Shown here: positions 12,101-24,260 of the stretch, in pieces
Layout: every line of letters begins with the position of its first letter
Numbering within the stretch: position 1 is the first letter of the stretch
Source: Daedaleopsis sinensis
Taxonomy: Eukaryota; Basidiomycota; Agaricomycetes; Polyporales; Polyporaceae
Length of the DNA: 64,000 nucleotides
Assembly: GCA_033807695.1 (NCBI GenBank)
Contig: CM066300.1
Location: 2,108,001 to 2,172,000 of the forward strand
Direction: 5' to 3'
Notes under the pieces: generated by a model
Database searches by the model: none
The model's input: only the letters and a program-made list of their open reading frames with translations
Told to the model about the DNA's origin: nothing
Position numbers and translations under genes: made by a program

Positions 12101-12395
12101 CTTCACCATCTCATCCGTCCTACAACGCTAGAAACAAGGCATCCTGCCCCTCTGGTTTGTAGACAAGGAAGACTACAGCCGCATCGGCTCCGGGGACGTC
12201 ATCGAGACTTTCGGACTCGCGGACCTTCTCCAAGGCAAGGCAGACGCAGCGATCCATCTGCAGGTGACGCCACGGAACGGGGAGCGGTTCGAGATCCCAG
12301 TGCGCCACACGATGTCGGCGGACCAGCTCAAGTGGCTGCGTGCTGGCTCTGCGCTCAATCACATCCGCGCGCAGATTACTGCGAATGCGAAGTGA
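9130..12395 (+). CDS. ACO: Mitochondrial aconitase (aconitate hydratase)
   Basis: 4Fe-4S isomerase of citrate/isocitrate (TCA cycle); some fungal paralogues dehydrate homocitrate for lysine synthesis. Sixteen exons (9130-9464, 9522-9624, 9676-9815, 9868-9878, 9933-10049, 10104-10186, 10246-10306, 10365-10555, 10612-10824, 10883-11011, 11067-11100, 11156-11586, 11651-11702, 11764-11967, 12018-12073, 12132-12395) total 2424 nt, exactly 807 codons plus stop. The Arg-rich, acid-free N-terminus suits mitochondrial import. Conserved segments include [47 protein letters not shown] and [11 protein letters not shown] (cluster cysteines), [14 protein letters not shown] and [11 protein letters not shown]. 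Exon 4 is only 11 nt. Whether it is the TCA or the lysine-type paralogue cannot be settled here. Converges on MSH1. Confidence 0.95.
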
Positions 12396-12675
12396 GGTTA
12401 TCACATGGTGTGTTGATCTGTCGACCAAAAAGTACCAAAACATCATCTATCGTAAAATCTACAATTGGAATACATACCTTGGTTCGTAGGCGGGGGTTAA
12501 AGTCGTGGCACTCTGTGGTTGTGCTTGGTACCAAGACTATTCAAGGGTGTTATCGTTCTGCCTTCCCTGTCATCCCAAGAGGTGTTCATCCGGAAGAGGT
12601 ACTTTTACGCCATGGAAAAAGTGGTTAATGCATATTATGATGGAGCATACGATAGATGTGGCTGTGAGATGAACA

Positions 12676-15600
12676 CTATGAAGAATGCGAGGATGCTAGG
12701 TTTTGACCCAATCTCCGTAGATCCAGCTGCAGTGCGCTTCCTCTCCTACCTGCCGAACGTTTTTTCAGCCAGTCAAGGGCCGATCGTGCAACCTCTACAG
12801 CAGAGGGCGGCATGCCGGCCAGTTGAGCAACCTTGAGGCCATGACTGTTGCGATTAACCCCGGGAGTGAGACGGTGAGAATAGGTAAAGTAGCCGTTCTG
12901 TTCGAATGTGTCAGGCCTCGAGCTCCCGCCTAGGACTAGGATATCGAGGTACGCATACCTCCATTTCGTCAACGTCCGTGCAAAAGAATGCGACCTTCGA
13001 GAACGCTTCCTGTCCCTTGTGATTGCTCGCGTCGTGGCCGAGCAAATCGGCGAGCTCATGGAAATGGGTGGCGAACATGGCTCGGCAGCCATTGGTGGAC
13101 ACGAGATGGTGCACCGTGGCGAACGCTATGGCCAGCCCGTCATTCACTGTGGTTCCACGTCCGACCTCGTCCATGATGACCTATTATTGCCCACGGTCAT
13201 CACATCAGTCATGCAGTCCGACCTCCAGGTTCGTGGACGACTTTACCAAGCTCTTCGGCGTTGCTCTCCGGAGAATGTCGCTCGCCTCCAGCATCTCTAC
13301 CATGAACGTGCTCCGGTCGCGGAACAAGTCGTCCTTCGCCCCGACGCGCGAGAACACCTTGTCCACGATCCCCAGCTCCGCGGAGTCCGCTGGCACAAAG
13401 GAACCCGTCTGCGCAAGGATGGCGATGAGGGCCGTTTGCCGAAGCAGCGTCGACTTGCCCGCCATGTTGGGGCCGGTGATGACGTGAAGCTGGGATTCCG
13501 GCGTGAAGGTCACCGTGTTAGGTGTGAAGCCCCTCCCCGAGGTGAGAAGGCCAAGCTCGACCGTGGGATGGCGGCCGTGGACGACGTGGTACGAGGTGCT
13601 GCCGGTGGCTAATTAGCACGTCTGGCGGAGGCAGAGAGGACGATGCATACCTTTCCGTGACAACCGGTCGCACGAATCGCATCTCCACCGCGAGGTTGGC
13701 AAATGCTAGAGTGGCATCGAGCTCGTCGATAATGCGGGCATTGCGCCTGAGCTCGGTAGAGTGAGCCGTGACCTACTCATTTGAGTGTTAGCTCGCGTGG
13801 GGGCAAGTAATGTCCGTAGGGCACTGACATCATTGCGTAGGAGTTCAAAGGCTTCTTTTTCAGCCGCGGTGATAGCAGCCGCGGTGTCACTGATTTGGGC
13901 TCCCAGACGGGCCCAGTCCTACAGGATATGCTCAGTGAGTTCGAATGTGGCCGAAAACAATCACAATCTACCCTGTGGAAGAAAGTCCACGTCGAGCCAC
14001 TTTCGGATAGAACAATGAAGTCCTTGTCCTGTCGGATTTTGGACGCATCTCTCTTTCTTGCTACATGTATATGCATGCCATGACCAGGAGATGCACGCAG
14101 AGTGAGCGACGGAGCATCTGATACCCTTTTGTCAGTTTGAAGTTATAATACGATAATGTGTCATCTTACCACATGAGATTTGCATCTGCTGTCCAAGCCT
14201 ATCCTTCTCGGCGAGGAACGACAGCAAGGTCCGGTGCAGATTCCTCAGTTCTTCGGAAAAGCTAGAGAACGTCGTTCAGAAGATGGTGTTATATGCGTTA
14301 CGTGGACATACTCAGGCGTGATAGTCCAATCCGTGATCCCCAGAGGATTGCGGGGATCGCGTACAGGTACAGCAGAAACAGTCTCGAGAGTTTCGTCGCC
14401 GATTGATGCAGTAGCCTCCCTCTGAATGATTGACGTTCTGATCCTATTCGCGAGGGCGTCGAGGCTAGCCAGTCTCTGCATCAGAGCTTCAATACTAGCC
14501 CAGTCCCCGACATCATCATCTGGGTTCCCTCGCGTCTCCATACTCTTTTCCATGATGATCCGCTCTTTGATTGAGCGCCAAATGTCTACAGTAGTGCAAA
14601 TAGCCGTTAGGTCAAGGAAGTTGCCACGTCCGAGCAGTAGCTTTTGCACGATACGAGTAGCATCTTCCGCATCACGAAGGTGCTGCACTAGGTCTTGTCG
14701 CAAGAAGGGCCGAGCATGGAAAAACGCGACGAGAGACTGCCGCGCGTTGATCTCATTCACAGAGGTACTAGGCGAGCCTGCAGAAAGGGTACAGATAAGC
14801 AAGGGTACGTAGGCGGAGAGCATGGTGAGCTTACACAGCCAACGTGCAAGCAAACGGGTACCGCCCGTTGTCACGGTTCGCTTGATAACACTGAGCAGGC
14901 TTCCCGTCGTGCCACCTTCACGAATGCCCTCACGAATCTCCAATGCTTTCACTGTATGCGAGTCGATCTGCATGCGGCACGTTGATAGCTCCCTGTTCGG
15001 TGCACTGAGAGAAGGCATATGCTCCATGAGATTCTCGTGCATGAAAGCAGTCAGCAGCCGGACCGCGCCGCTCTCTTCGTCACTGAGCAGGACGGGAAGC
15101 ACTCCCTTGGACGCGTCGATTTGGTAAGTCAGATCTTCGGGACTGAGTTCTCCAGCCCCAGAAACCGTGGGTCTGCTGAGAGACGAGCCGTCCACCCCAG
15201 CGAAGTCAGACACGAAGCAGCCCTCTTCGACGATAGCCTTCCGGATGATGTTCGCCTCGTCATCAGTGGATCGTGAGTCCAACACGACCTCCTTAGGACT
15301 GATGCGGACCAACTCGTCTCGGAGGGCCCCTACGCTGACCACCTTGGTGTAGAACTCTCCCGTGGAGATGTCTATCCATGCAAGCCCCACTGGCGCGACG
15401 GGCATAGACACAGAGGGAACATCTGGGTGACTCGTCTTCGCTTTGTCGGCACTTGGGGAGTAAACAGCCAGTAGGTAGTTGTTCTCGTAGGGGTTCAAAA
15501 ATGGCTCGTCGATGAGAGTCCCCGGGGTGACTATCCGCACGACTCGTCTGTCGAAACCGCCTTTCGCGCCCAGAATGGGATCACGTGGAAACTCTTCGCA

Positions 15601-16554
15601 CAAGGCGACGAAACGGCTGTGGTCTTGAACAAGCATCTTGAGGTATTTGTTCAGGTGCATGAGAGGAAAGCCGCACATATGTATGCGTTGTCCACTCCAT
15701 GTCTTCTTGGTGAGCTTGATGTTCAATAGGCGCGCAACTTCCGCTGCCTGATCGAAATAGGACTGGAGGCACATAGTCAATTCCATGGGCCATTGACGAG
15801 TAGGTGCGAGAAATACCTCATAGAATTGTCCAACTCGTGTGAGGAGGATACAATGAGGGTACTTGCTCAGGTTGTCCAGCACATCTGTGGCTAGAGGGGT
15901 ATTCGGTGGAGGGATCTCTGTTTCTGCCGCAATGATGTGCATTCTAGTCAATTATGAACGGGAGAGTCGATAGTCGCGTACCATCTGTCGGTTGTTCAAT
16001 AGCTTTGCGTCTTCGCCTCTTTACAGGCATTGTCGCATTATCAGCCACATTCTCGGACATGTCTCCTGCTGCATCCTGTGTCTGGACAGACTTGACGCGT
16101 CTCTTCCTAGGTTTGGCTGCCAGCGTACTATCTACTTGTGTACCTCCCTGACCAGCATGAGCTTCTGGGGGGTCGCTGAGGGGTTCTTTCGGTGGCAGAC
16201 TTGGCTCATCCTCTATTTCGACGCGGCAAGTTCACCAATCGGAGTTAGAATGATATTTATTAACGTGCATGGAATGTGCGCACGGATGGAAGTAGAAACA
16301 TTCTCGTACGCGTCCGCGGTCTTAGCAAGCCCACCTGTCCAGTTGGGCAACGAAGGGGCCGCGGTCCCGTCCGACAAAACGCGTGCAGAGGGTAGCTCTG
16401 CGTACTTCCTCCGCGTCACGACTGGTTTCTTGAGCGAAGGCTCATCCGTGGGCGGACAACAATGGACACGAGACGAAACCAAGTGTCTTTGAAAGTGCAG
16501 CGAGACCGCTCTTCTAGCGCAAGATGGGATGGAAGAGGAGGGTACAAGGAGCAT
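12676..16554 (-). CDS. MSH1: Mitochondrial DNA mismatch-repair protein Msh1 (MutS family)
   Basis: MutS-type ATPase maintaining mitochondrial DNA. Eleven exons: 16554-16284, 16212-15982, 15923-14835, 14777-14312, 14261-14170, 14117-13972, 13918-13829, 13772-13651, 13598-13247, 13180-12959 and 12897-12676. Together they give 3303 nt, 1100 residues, with every junction in frame. The first 60 residues are Arg/Ser-rich and look like an import signal. The mismatch-binding motif is [12 protein letters not shown] (the Phe-X-Glu motif GQFYE). The core domain is followed by Walker [10 protein letters not shown], Walker [13 protein letters not shown] and the ATHFHEL helix. It is longer than yeast Msh1, with a disordered basic stretch (PRKRRVK, VKRRRRK) after the import signal. 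The intron 14834-14778 is 57 nt, stop-free and in frame. Head-to-head with the septin gene, 207 bp apart. Confidence 0.93.
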
Positions 16555-16761
16555 ACGCGCAGGGAAGAGGACTGTGGTCGTCCAGTCCAAGCGGACTGAA
16601 TGGAACGACCAGTCGGCGTCTAACCTCGACGGACATAAGCGCCCCCAGTGCGGAGTTTGAACCCGCCAACGACCCAACTTGTCTCCGTGTTCCACGACGA
16701 AAAAGCGGTCATCGTCGTCCAGGTCGTCCCTCTCACATCCCACTCTTCTCTATCCTCCATC
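16555..16761. promoter_or_regulatory. Shared divergent promoter, MSH1/septin
   Basis: 207 bases separate the two start codons, so both promoters and 5' leaders must fit here. No TATA or CCAAT element is obvious. Pyrimidine-rich tracts precede the septin ATG. Confidence 0.5.
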
Positions 16762-18460
16762 ATGTCGTTCGCTGGTAGACGCAGGGCCAACAAGGTCAAG
16801 AAGGGTGTCCAGTTCACCGTCATGGTCGTTGGTAAGTAACGGGCGTCCATTTCTATCTGCCAACGCGCACGGACGTCCCCTTCGCGGTCGCGTCTCCCCT
16901 CCGTGCCTCCCTCCTCGCCCAGATCACTGACGAGCTGCTCTACGTTCAGGTGCTTCTGGCACTGGTCGTACTACCTTCGTGAACACCCTCTGCGAGTCTG
17001 AGGTACTTCCCCACAAGGTTTGCGACAGCCCTGAGACCGCCCACGTCGAGGAGGGCATCCGTATCAAGCCTTTCAACGTTGGTATGTGACCCGTGGACAA
17101 TCTGCGGAACCATTTATTGACCGAGGATGCAGAGCTTGAGGAGGATGGCGTCCGTATTGCACTCACCATCGTTGACACGCCTGGGTTTGGCGACAACATC
17201 GACAACGAGTTCGCGTATGTACCATTCATCGTACTCGGAATGACGCGATGTACTGAGCAAATATGCTATGTGCAGCTTCCAAGAGATTGTTGGCTACTTG
17301 GAACGCCAGTACGATGACATTCTCGCGGAGGAGTCTCGTATCAAGCGTAACCCTCGCTTCCGGGAGAACCGAGTTCACGCTCTCCTCTACTTCATCGCCC
17401 CCACCGGTCACGCGTATGTTCAGGTTTCCCTTCTCCAATAGTATTCGGACTCAACTCTTCCAGGTTGCGCGAGATTGACATCGAGCTCATGCGCCGCCTC
17501 TCTCCTCGTGTCAACGTCATCCCCGTGATTGGCAAGGCGGATTCGCTCACCCCCACCGAGCTCCGTGGCTTCAAGAAGCGCGTAAGTGCACAGCGGTACT
17601 TCTCGTGACCTGATTCACTCAGCACCTCCGTAGATCATGGAGGACATCGAGTACTACGACATCCCTGTATACAACTTCCCTTACGACGTTGAAGAGGACG
17701 ATGAGGACACCATCCAGGACAACAGCGAGCTCCGAGTTCGTGAGGCACTTCTCGTTTCGTGGACCAAGGGCTGACATCTACTTTAGTCTCTGATGCCATT
17801 CTCTATCATCGGCTCTGAGGAGGAGATTGAGATTGACGGCCAACCCGTCCGCGCCAGGATCTACCCGTGGGGTGTTGCCGAGGTCGACAACCCGAAGCAC
17901 TGCGACTTCAGCCGTCTGCGCGGAGCTCTGCTGAAGTGCGTTCATGCAGGGAGTGTCTCGGGGCACCTACTGATGACTTCCATAGCACACATTTGGCTGA
18001 CTTGAAGGCACTGACGCACGACGTCTTGTACGAGACGTACCGTACTGAGAAGCTTTCGAGGACCGTCCACACTGACACTCAGTTCGTCTCTGTTGACTCA
18101 TGCATTTCATACATTGGTTGAACAATTTCCAGGGACTCGTCGATCTTGCCCGAGGAGCTCGCAAGCCAGAGCGTTCGCCTCAAGGAGGAGCAGCTCCGCA
18201 GGGAGGAGGAGAAGGTGCGTCGTCCCGTAGTCAATGGCAATCTTCGCTCCCGGCTCATAGTTCATTTCGCAGCTCCGCGAGATCGAGCTTCGCGTCCAGC
18301 GCGAGATCAACGAGAAGAGGCAAGAGCTGTTGGCGAAAGAAGAGTCGCTCAGGTGAGTCGTTACTCGACGGCGCCGAGGACCGAAAGTTGATGTCATTTT
18401 TATAGGAATCTGGAGAGCCGGCTTGCTGCCCAGGACTCTCAGTCGGAGTTCCGCGAGTGA
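16762..18460 (+). CDS. Septin, Cdc11-type
   Basis: GTP-binding filament protein of septum and bud/hyphal neck. The protein begins MSFAGRRRANKVKKGVQFTV, then a P-loop GASGTGRTT in which Arg replaces the usual Lys, typical of Cdc11-class septins. Also visible: DTPGFGD (G3), the septin block RNPRFRENRVHALLYFI, GKADSLTP (G4) and VRARIYPWGVAEVDN (septin unique element). A C-terminal coiled coil (ELASQSVRLKEEQLRREEEK, REINEKRQELLAKEESL) follows. About 385 residues from roughly eleven exons. Two introns appear to use the less common donor GTTCGT (near 17740 and 18082); the joined reading (SELRSLMPF and DTQDSSILPEE) fits the family. Class assignment to Cdc11 rests on the P-loop and is good but not certain. 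Confidence 0.93.
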
Positions 18461-19726
18461 TTTACCGCTCCCATGGCGGTATCATCCCACATCGAAAATG
18501 GTCTCAAGAATGCGGTATACCCAGTGTTCGGCTCGCCCACACTGTTTCTTCCCACTGGTTGTGGGTTCTCGTTGCGGATGATATACTATAACCGTTTGAA
18601 TTGCTCCCTGCGATACTTGTCTTTGACCGATCCCTGCGGCCTCACTACGCTCCTTCTGACTGTCCGTGTTGTGTCACCGTGTTACCCAGTAGTTTGATGT
18701 TCTTGCACTCTTTTGGATCATCTAATAGTCTGTTCGCTATATCGATGGTATGACATTGTTTTCCCAGCGGCGGCCACGTTGACGGCGTTGACGGATGAAC
18801 GTTTGAACACATGAAGTCCGTGACTAAATGGTTCATAGAAAGCCTGATGGACGGAGAACCTCCGGGAGAATGGGGTGCTGATGATCAGAGATAGATGTGA
18901 GCATCTGGTGCAGAGTCCATTGGTGCGGTTCCGTCCTCGCAAGTACTGTTCGCAGGACGGCGACGTCGGAGCTCGCAGTGTGCATCACGACGTCCATTGG
19001 GCGGCGCGAGAGTGTCGCGGGCTGTTGCGGACGTAGAAGGGAGACGTAGAGGGATCAATGTGGTGCAGCGTGCGAGACTAGGCAATGAACGCGGGATGAG
19101 ACGGGGAGAACGAGGATACTTAATATGTGTACATATGGAATATTCGGCGTGTGCCCCGACAGTCGACGCCAAGTTGCACGCGTACGCGCGATACGAATTC
19201 TAGTTGCAACCGATTCGCCTTCGCGGCGCGCATCTACTTGGGCTGGAATACTGCCGGGCCCCGGCGCCCAGCGTGTTCTGTCTCTCTCTCCCCGCCTACC
19301 AACACTAGTGTCCTCGCTGCCTGCTTCATACCCGCTCTTGCGCGTTGCATGCTCTCAAACTGCCGTCGGTCGAAAGATCACCTAAGTGCTCAGGCCTCAC
19401 TGGCAGGCTTGTGGCGCGCCCTGTTCAACAGGTAACCGATATAGCCAATCCCGCGACTCCGGAACCGTACCAACGCTCCCGACAGACGCGTTCTAGTGCC
19501 CTACTCTTTCGTCCTGTCCTTGTCCTTGCTCGCTGCACCGCGGTCCGCTCGAGACTTGCACCCCAACAAAAACGGCAGGCACGAGTTCTTAACCGCAACG
19601 GGACTTTTGTTTGCTTGAACAAGCAACTCGCCCGGATTAGGCCTCTGACGGTCTGCCCTCCTCGACGAATTCGAACAGGACGCGACCGCTACGGACAGAG
19701 CCCACCTTCGACCTCTGACGACCGCC
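18461..19726. other. Long intergenic region before the MIT-domain gene
   Basis: About 1.27 kb with the septin 3' UTR and a long upstream region of the next gene. The final 350 bases are pyrimidine-rich and may be a long 5' UTR, possibly with an intron. Open frames on both strands lack codon bias and family motifs. Confidence 0.45.
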
Positions 19727-22700
19727 ATGGAACTCGAGTACGACAGCCGGCCGGTGTCTGTAGTGCACAGAGGGCGAGATTGGAACACGGCAGCGCTTAA
19801 TGGGACTTCAACCTCACCGGTAGCTACCTCGTCCAACTTAGCGTTGCGCCGTCGCTCAACGGTTGGACACACTCCCCCTCCTCCTGGCCCGCCCCCCTCG
19901 CAGCCCATTCCAAGTCTCCCTGCGTCCATGGGCCTATCGCGCTACGAGGCCTATGATGGACTGCCAGATGCATCAGGATCAGGCTCCGATGTTCCCAGCA
20001 TGAACGCAGCGTACTCGCGCCCATCGCCTTCCCCCGGTCTGGCTGCAGTCACTGCTTTCTCTCAAGCTCGATACGCATCCATATCCAACTCCGGCTATCC
20101 CTCCCCCTCCCTTAGTGGTTCTCCTTCCACCGACAATCTTACGGACTCTCCCCCTCCCTCAATCCTACGAGCCCCGCCCACACAGCCGCCCGTGTCCGCA
20201 CAGGAACTCTCCGCGGATCGCCTTCTCCTGCCAACAATGGAACATCGCTCGTCCGGTCAATCTAGGCCGTCTTCGCGACGGGCCCTGACGAAGGCTCTCG
20301 AGCTCGCGCGGGAGGCCGTTCGCCTCGACTCGACAAATGACGACCCATATGGCGCTGTAATGGCATACGCGAAGAGTGTGGCGTTGCTCAGCGAAGTGAT
20401 GGAACGTGTGATGAGGGGCGAGGACAGCACAGAGACCTCGCGACGGCGGAATGGCAGGCGGAGAAGTGTAGTCGCTCAGGAAGAGGAGGTGCGACGGTTG
20501 AAATCCATCGTGAGTCGAATCTCCCTGCCCACATATCGCATAGGCTGAGAGGCCCGCCACGTTCGTGCGCATAGCATGATACATACGCGGATCGTATGAA
20601 CATTCTGAGCGTCGTGTACGACATTCCCCTACCACCACATTCGCCGCCATCCGTCTCCTCTGTCTCCGTTTCGAGCAACTCAACCAGACCCTCCTCCCCC
20701 GCGTCAATATCGCCCACGTCCGAGACCTCGGACGCTAGCAGCAATCAGCGCTCCCCTTCGAGATCACGCGAACGAGAAGGAAGATACTCTTCTGAAACCG
20801 CGCGAGGTGACACCTACACCACCGACGAGGAGACCTCACCAAGTCGGTCAAGCAGTTTCACAAGTCTCTCTCCACTGTCGTCTGCTCGCTCACTGCAGAC
20901 TGCGTCTCCTGTACATCCTTACGCTGCGGCGGCAGTCATCACGCCCGTGAGCTCTGCATCCGGTTCACGGACATCAGTTATTCGCTCTAGACCGCGCGCA
21001 TCATCAACCCTTCCCCCTCCCGCCCCTCCACCAACTAGTCTCCCTCCTCCCGCTCCCTCACCTACGCGACCGGAACATACCGAACTTACCCCTACACAGA
21101 CACTGCGGCCCATCGAACTTGGTCGGTCGCGAGGCAATTCGGTGAACCATCATCCAGGCAGCCGATTAGCATCTCTCCGTGAAGAAACACCACACAACAA
21201 GGGTGCCTCTCATGAGGCGGCTCAGCATGTCGAGGAGGTACCTCGCCCAAGGTCTCGTTTAAACGTCCACCCCAACCACGGTCATGGCTCTTCACCTCCC
21301 TTACCTCCTCTTCCATCCCCTGCAGCTGAAGCTATCACCCCTAGGCACCCTGGTGCTGCTGAGCCAGCATCACCACCGCCTCCAAGCAGTCCAGGTAGTT
21401 TCATGACACCGCGACCAAGAGGAGGGTCTACATTATCGGTTCGCTCGGAAGTGACGACGCCTAGCATGCCGACGCTTATTAACACCTCGCCGGCTCTGGG
21501 CACCATATCCCAGCGACGAACCAAGACGTCCGCGCCTCCCGCATCTGGTTCGGATGCGCCCTCCCCTACCGAGTCGACGACGTCCGCAGCTTCTGTGCCA
21601 AACATGGGCACAAAAATGGCTTCAGCGCTGCCCGCAAGTACTGTCAACAGGATCGGTGGTCGTGATCGTGCGTCGTCTCAGCCAGGCAGGCGACCATCAT
21701 TTGTGACCACGAACTCTTTCCCTACGACGCAAGCTGGTTCGCCTGTCCCTCGGAAAGTGTCAATACCCTCCCGCCTCAACCCGTCCGCACCCCCACAAAT
21801 CACTGTGAACACAGCGATTCTATCACCCCCTCTGACACTGTCGGCACTCTCCCTCACATCACCACCTCTCGTGCCGCCACCCCCAATACCCTACACGAAT
21901 ATACCCGCTGCGCCTCTGTCCCCACTGCCTTCCTCAGCACCCCCAGATCCTCAGCGCAAACCTTATCACATGATGTTCCTTCTCCGACAGACGATGACAT
22001 CCAAGACGGGCGGCTACATCACCCGACGGCTACACGTCCCGCAGGAAGTCTGGTCGCAAGGCGGGGCCAAACTCACGAACGTCCCAGAGAAGATCCGCGT
22101 TGTGGAAGTGCTCTGCTCTGCGCTCGAGGAGCTGCAGAACTGGAGCGCGGAGTACTTTGGCGCGGGCAACGTGAGTAGCGGTCTGGTGCTCGGCATCGGG
22201 AGCATCGGGCGGAAGGAGGGCGAGCTGTGGGCGGCGAAGCTGGAGGACTTCACGGGCGTGTGCGACGGCGTTGTGGGGCAGTTTGGGAAGAAGCTGGGGG
22301 TCGGGGAGGGGTTCATCACGAAGAAGAGCAGTGGGGTACGTCTTCATCTCCTCTTCGTGCACGTCGCTGCAAAAGCCAATCCCGACGCGCGCCGCGCTTG
22401 CTGCAGGTCACATCCTGGGGAGGACGCCTCACCCGCCAGTTCGACAAGATCACGAACGGGAAGAAGTACGTCGTCCCGCTCGTCCGCTCTCCCCCGTCCC
22501 CCGCTCACCGCGCACCGCCGTTTGCAGCCTGGACTCCCCCGCGCTCTACGTGCAGGGCCTCTCGCGGCTCTTCCTGACCTCGCAGATCCTCGACGAGCAC
22601 ACCAAGGCGGCGTCGCCGTTGGCGCTCGCACCGCTCTACGCCGCGTTCCCGCCCGACATCCGCGCCGCGCTCGACACGAAGCTCCGGCACGCGTCCGAGT

Positions 22701-22795
22701 TCTTCGCCAAGGTGGTGCTCACGTTCGTCATCCGCGACATGGCGCTCCTGCTCGACAAGTACGTGAAGAAGTGCGAGAAGTGGCTCGCGGAGTAG
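19727..22795 (+). CDS. MIT-domain-containing protein with long disordered middle region
   Basis: Residues about 190-275 form an MIT (microtubule-interacting and transport) three-helix domain: ALTKALELAREAVRLDSTND, then YGAVMAYAKSVALLSEVMER. The first intron (20510-20574) lies within its last helix, which resumes HDTYADRMNILSVVYD. About 400 Ser/Pro/Thr-rich residues follow, with many PPPP and SPxP runs. The C-terminus is an ordered helical domain beginning PYHMMFLLRQTMTSKTGGYI and ending VLTFVIRDMALLLDKYVKKC. Introns start at 22336 and about 22467. Total about 920 residues. MIT domains usually bind ESCRT-III tails, so an endosomal or cell-end trafficking role is a reasonable inference, but the exact family is not one I can name. 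Confidence 0.83.
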
Positions 22796-22950
22796 CAGCC
22801 CGCTCTCTCTCCATCCCCCCCGCCGACTTTGGATAGTTTACGCGCGGTCCGCAGGCGGACGGGCGAGTGCCATTCGCTCGCACACGCGGACGCGGACACA
22901 TGCATACACAGACAGACACAGACATACTCTTACTGGGCGGAGGGCAGCAG

Positions 22951-22974
22951 CATCATCATCGTCATCATCATCAC
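22951..22974 (+). repeat. CAT trinucleotide microsatellite
   Basis: Near-perfect CAT repeat with one CGT interruption, in the 3' flank of the MIT-domain gene. Confidence 0.85.
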
Positions 22975-23485
22975 AAATTGGGAACGAAATATCACCACAA
23001 CCACCACCGGGCGGTCGCTCTTCCAGCGTGTACTCTTTTTTTGTTCCATCTTACTTTAACCCCCCTGCCTGTCCCGGAGACGCACGCCGCCGTAGTAGTA
23101 GCAGTACTGTACATACACATTCCAGGACACCGCCCCACACCCCGCATCCCCACCCCTCCCCGCACAAACCACACAGCGTACACCGCGCACAGCATACATA
23201 CATACACACCGCGGCCGTATGCATGCACCTCTCTCACGCGCACGCGCACGCACGGGGCGGTGGTCGTCTCGTCTCTGGGCAGGTGGTTTCGTTTTCTCCC
23301 AGCGCACCGTGTAAAATTACTTATGCTTGTGGGATAGACGTCTCTTTTTGTCCGCGACGCCGTTCGTCGACGCGACGCGCGTATATAGTTAGTCGTATGT
23401 TGTTCTCCTGCCCGCTTTCGCTTTCGGTCTTCCTCCGTCGTCGGTCTTCGGTCTTCGGTCCCTTCCCTGCCGCATCCTCAGCTCT

Positions 23486-23503
23486 CTTTCTTTCTTTCTT
23501 TCT
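23486..23503 (+). repeat. TTTC tetranucleotide microsatellite
   Basis: Four and a half TTTC units; likely length-polymorphic between strains. No coding context. Confidence 0.85.
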
Positions 23504-24260
23504 TCTCTCTGGATGGCGGCCGCCGACATGCCCACGATCGGGTCCTGTACATATATAATGACCTAGTCGTCCCGAGGAAATCCATGACTCCGTCTCTTCT
23601 GCACTGTACTTGCCATTGTTCGGGTGATCACTGCGCCGAACACACAGAGGCCCACTGGGCCCGGGGCGCGGAGTTGTGAGAATAGACGCATGTGCTCTAG
23701 TACACGTGTCGGCGGACTGTCAAAGTACATACATGCATGAATGGAAATATGGATATAGCCACAAGCTGGAATGTGGTAGTCGTGAATGCGGGCGGGCGGC
23801 GAATAGTGGTGGGTGCAGAGCAGAGATCCGGAGCTATACAGTGGATGTGGGAGGAACGGCGCGGCATGTGAACATGATACATGAGTGAAGGAGATAAATA
23901 GGGGGGGTATGACGCAACGCCCGAGTCGGAGACATGGGATGGGTACAGACATTGACGATGAGAGGACGAGATGGAGGTGAATTCCGGGGTCGCTTTTGGG
24001 ACAGGGTTGGGTGCGCATGAGAGAAGACCGAGGGCCGAAGCTTTCTGGGGCGGCGATGGGATGTCATGTCATGAGATGAAATGGTCCAGAATTGCATGTC
24101 AGAGTGCGCGGCATGAAGCCATCGGAGGCGAAATGGACGGAATGATGTTAGGTGGAATTTGAACACGAACGGGGAACTCGCGGGAATTCGGCATGTTCTG
24201 CATGCCGCCTCTAGAAGAAACGCTGGGAAATCGGGTGCGAGCATTTACGGATGAGGCCGC

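Larger units (their letters stand above)
22796..24260. other. Convergent intergenic region rich in simple repeats
   Basis: About 1.46 kb between the 3' ends of the MIT-domain gene and the Ies1-like gene. The first half is low-complexity: CA-rich tracts (22870-22925, 23100-23260), a CATCAT tract and a TTTC tract. No protein-coding or RNA gene is supported. Confidence 0.6.

Noticed and set aside
15951..15951. MSH1 starting at the exon holding [10 protein letters not shown]
   Set aside because: The frame opens with TTG, and two upstream exons with an import-type N-terminus join to it in frame.
22830..23560. Overlapping open frames in the CA-rich region (up to 176 codons)
   Set aside because: Low-complexity His/Thr/Pro products from microsatellite DNA in the 3' flank of the MIT-domain gene.
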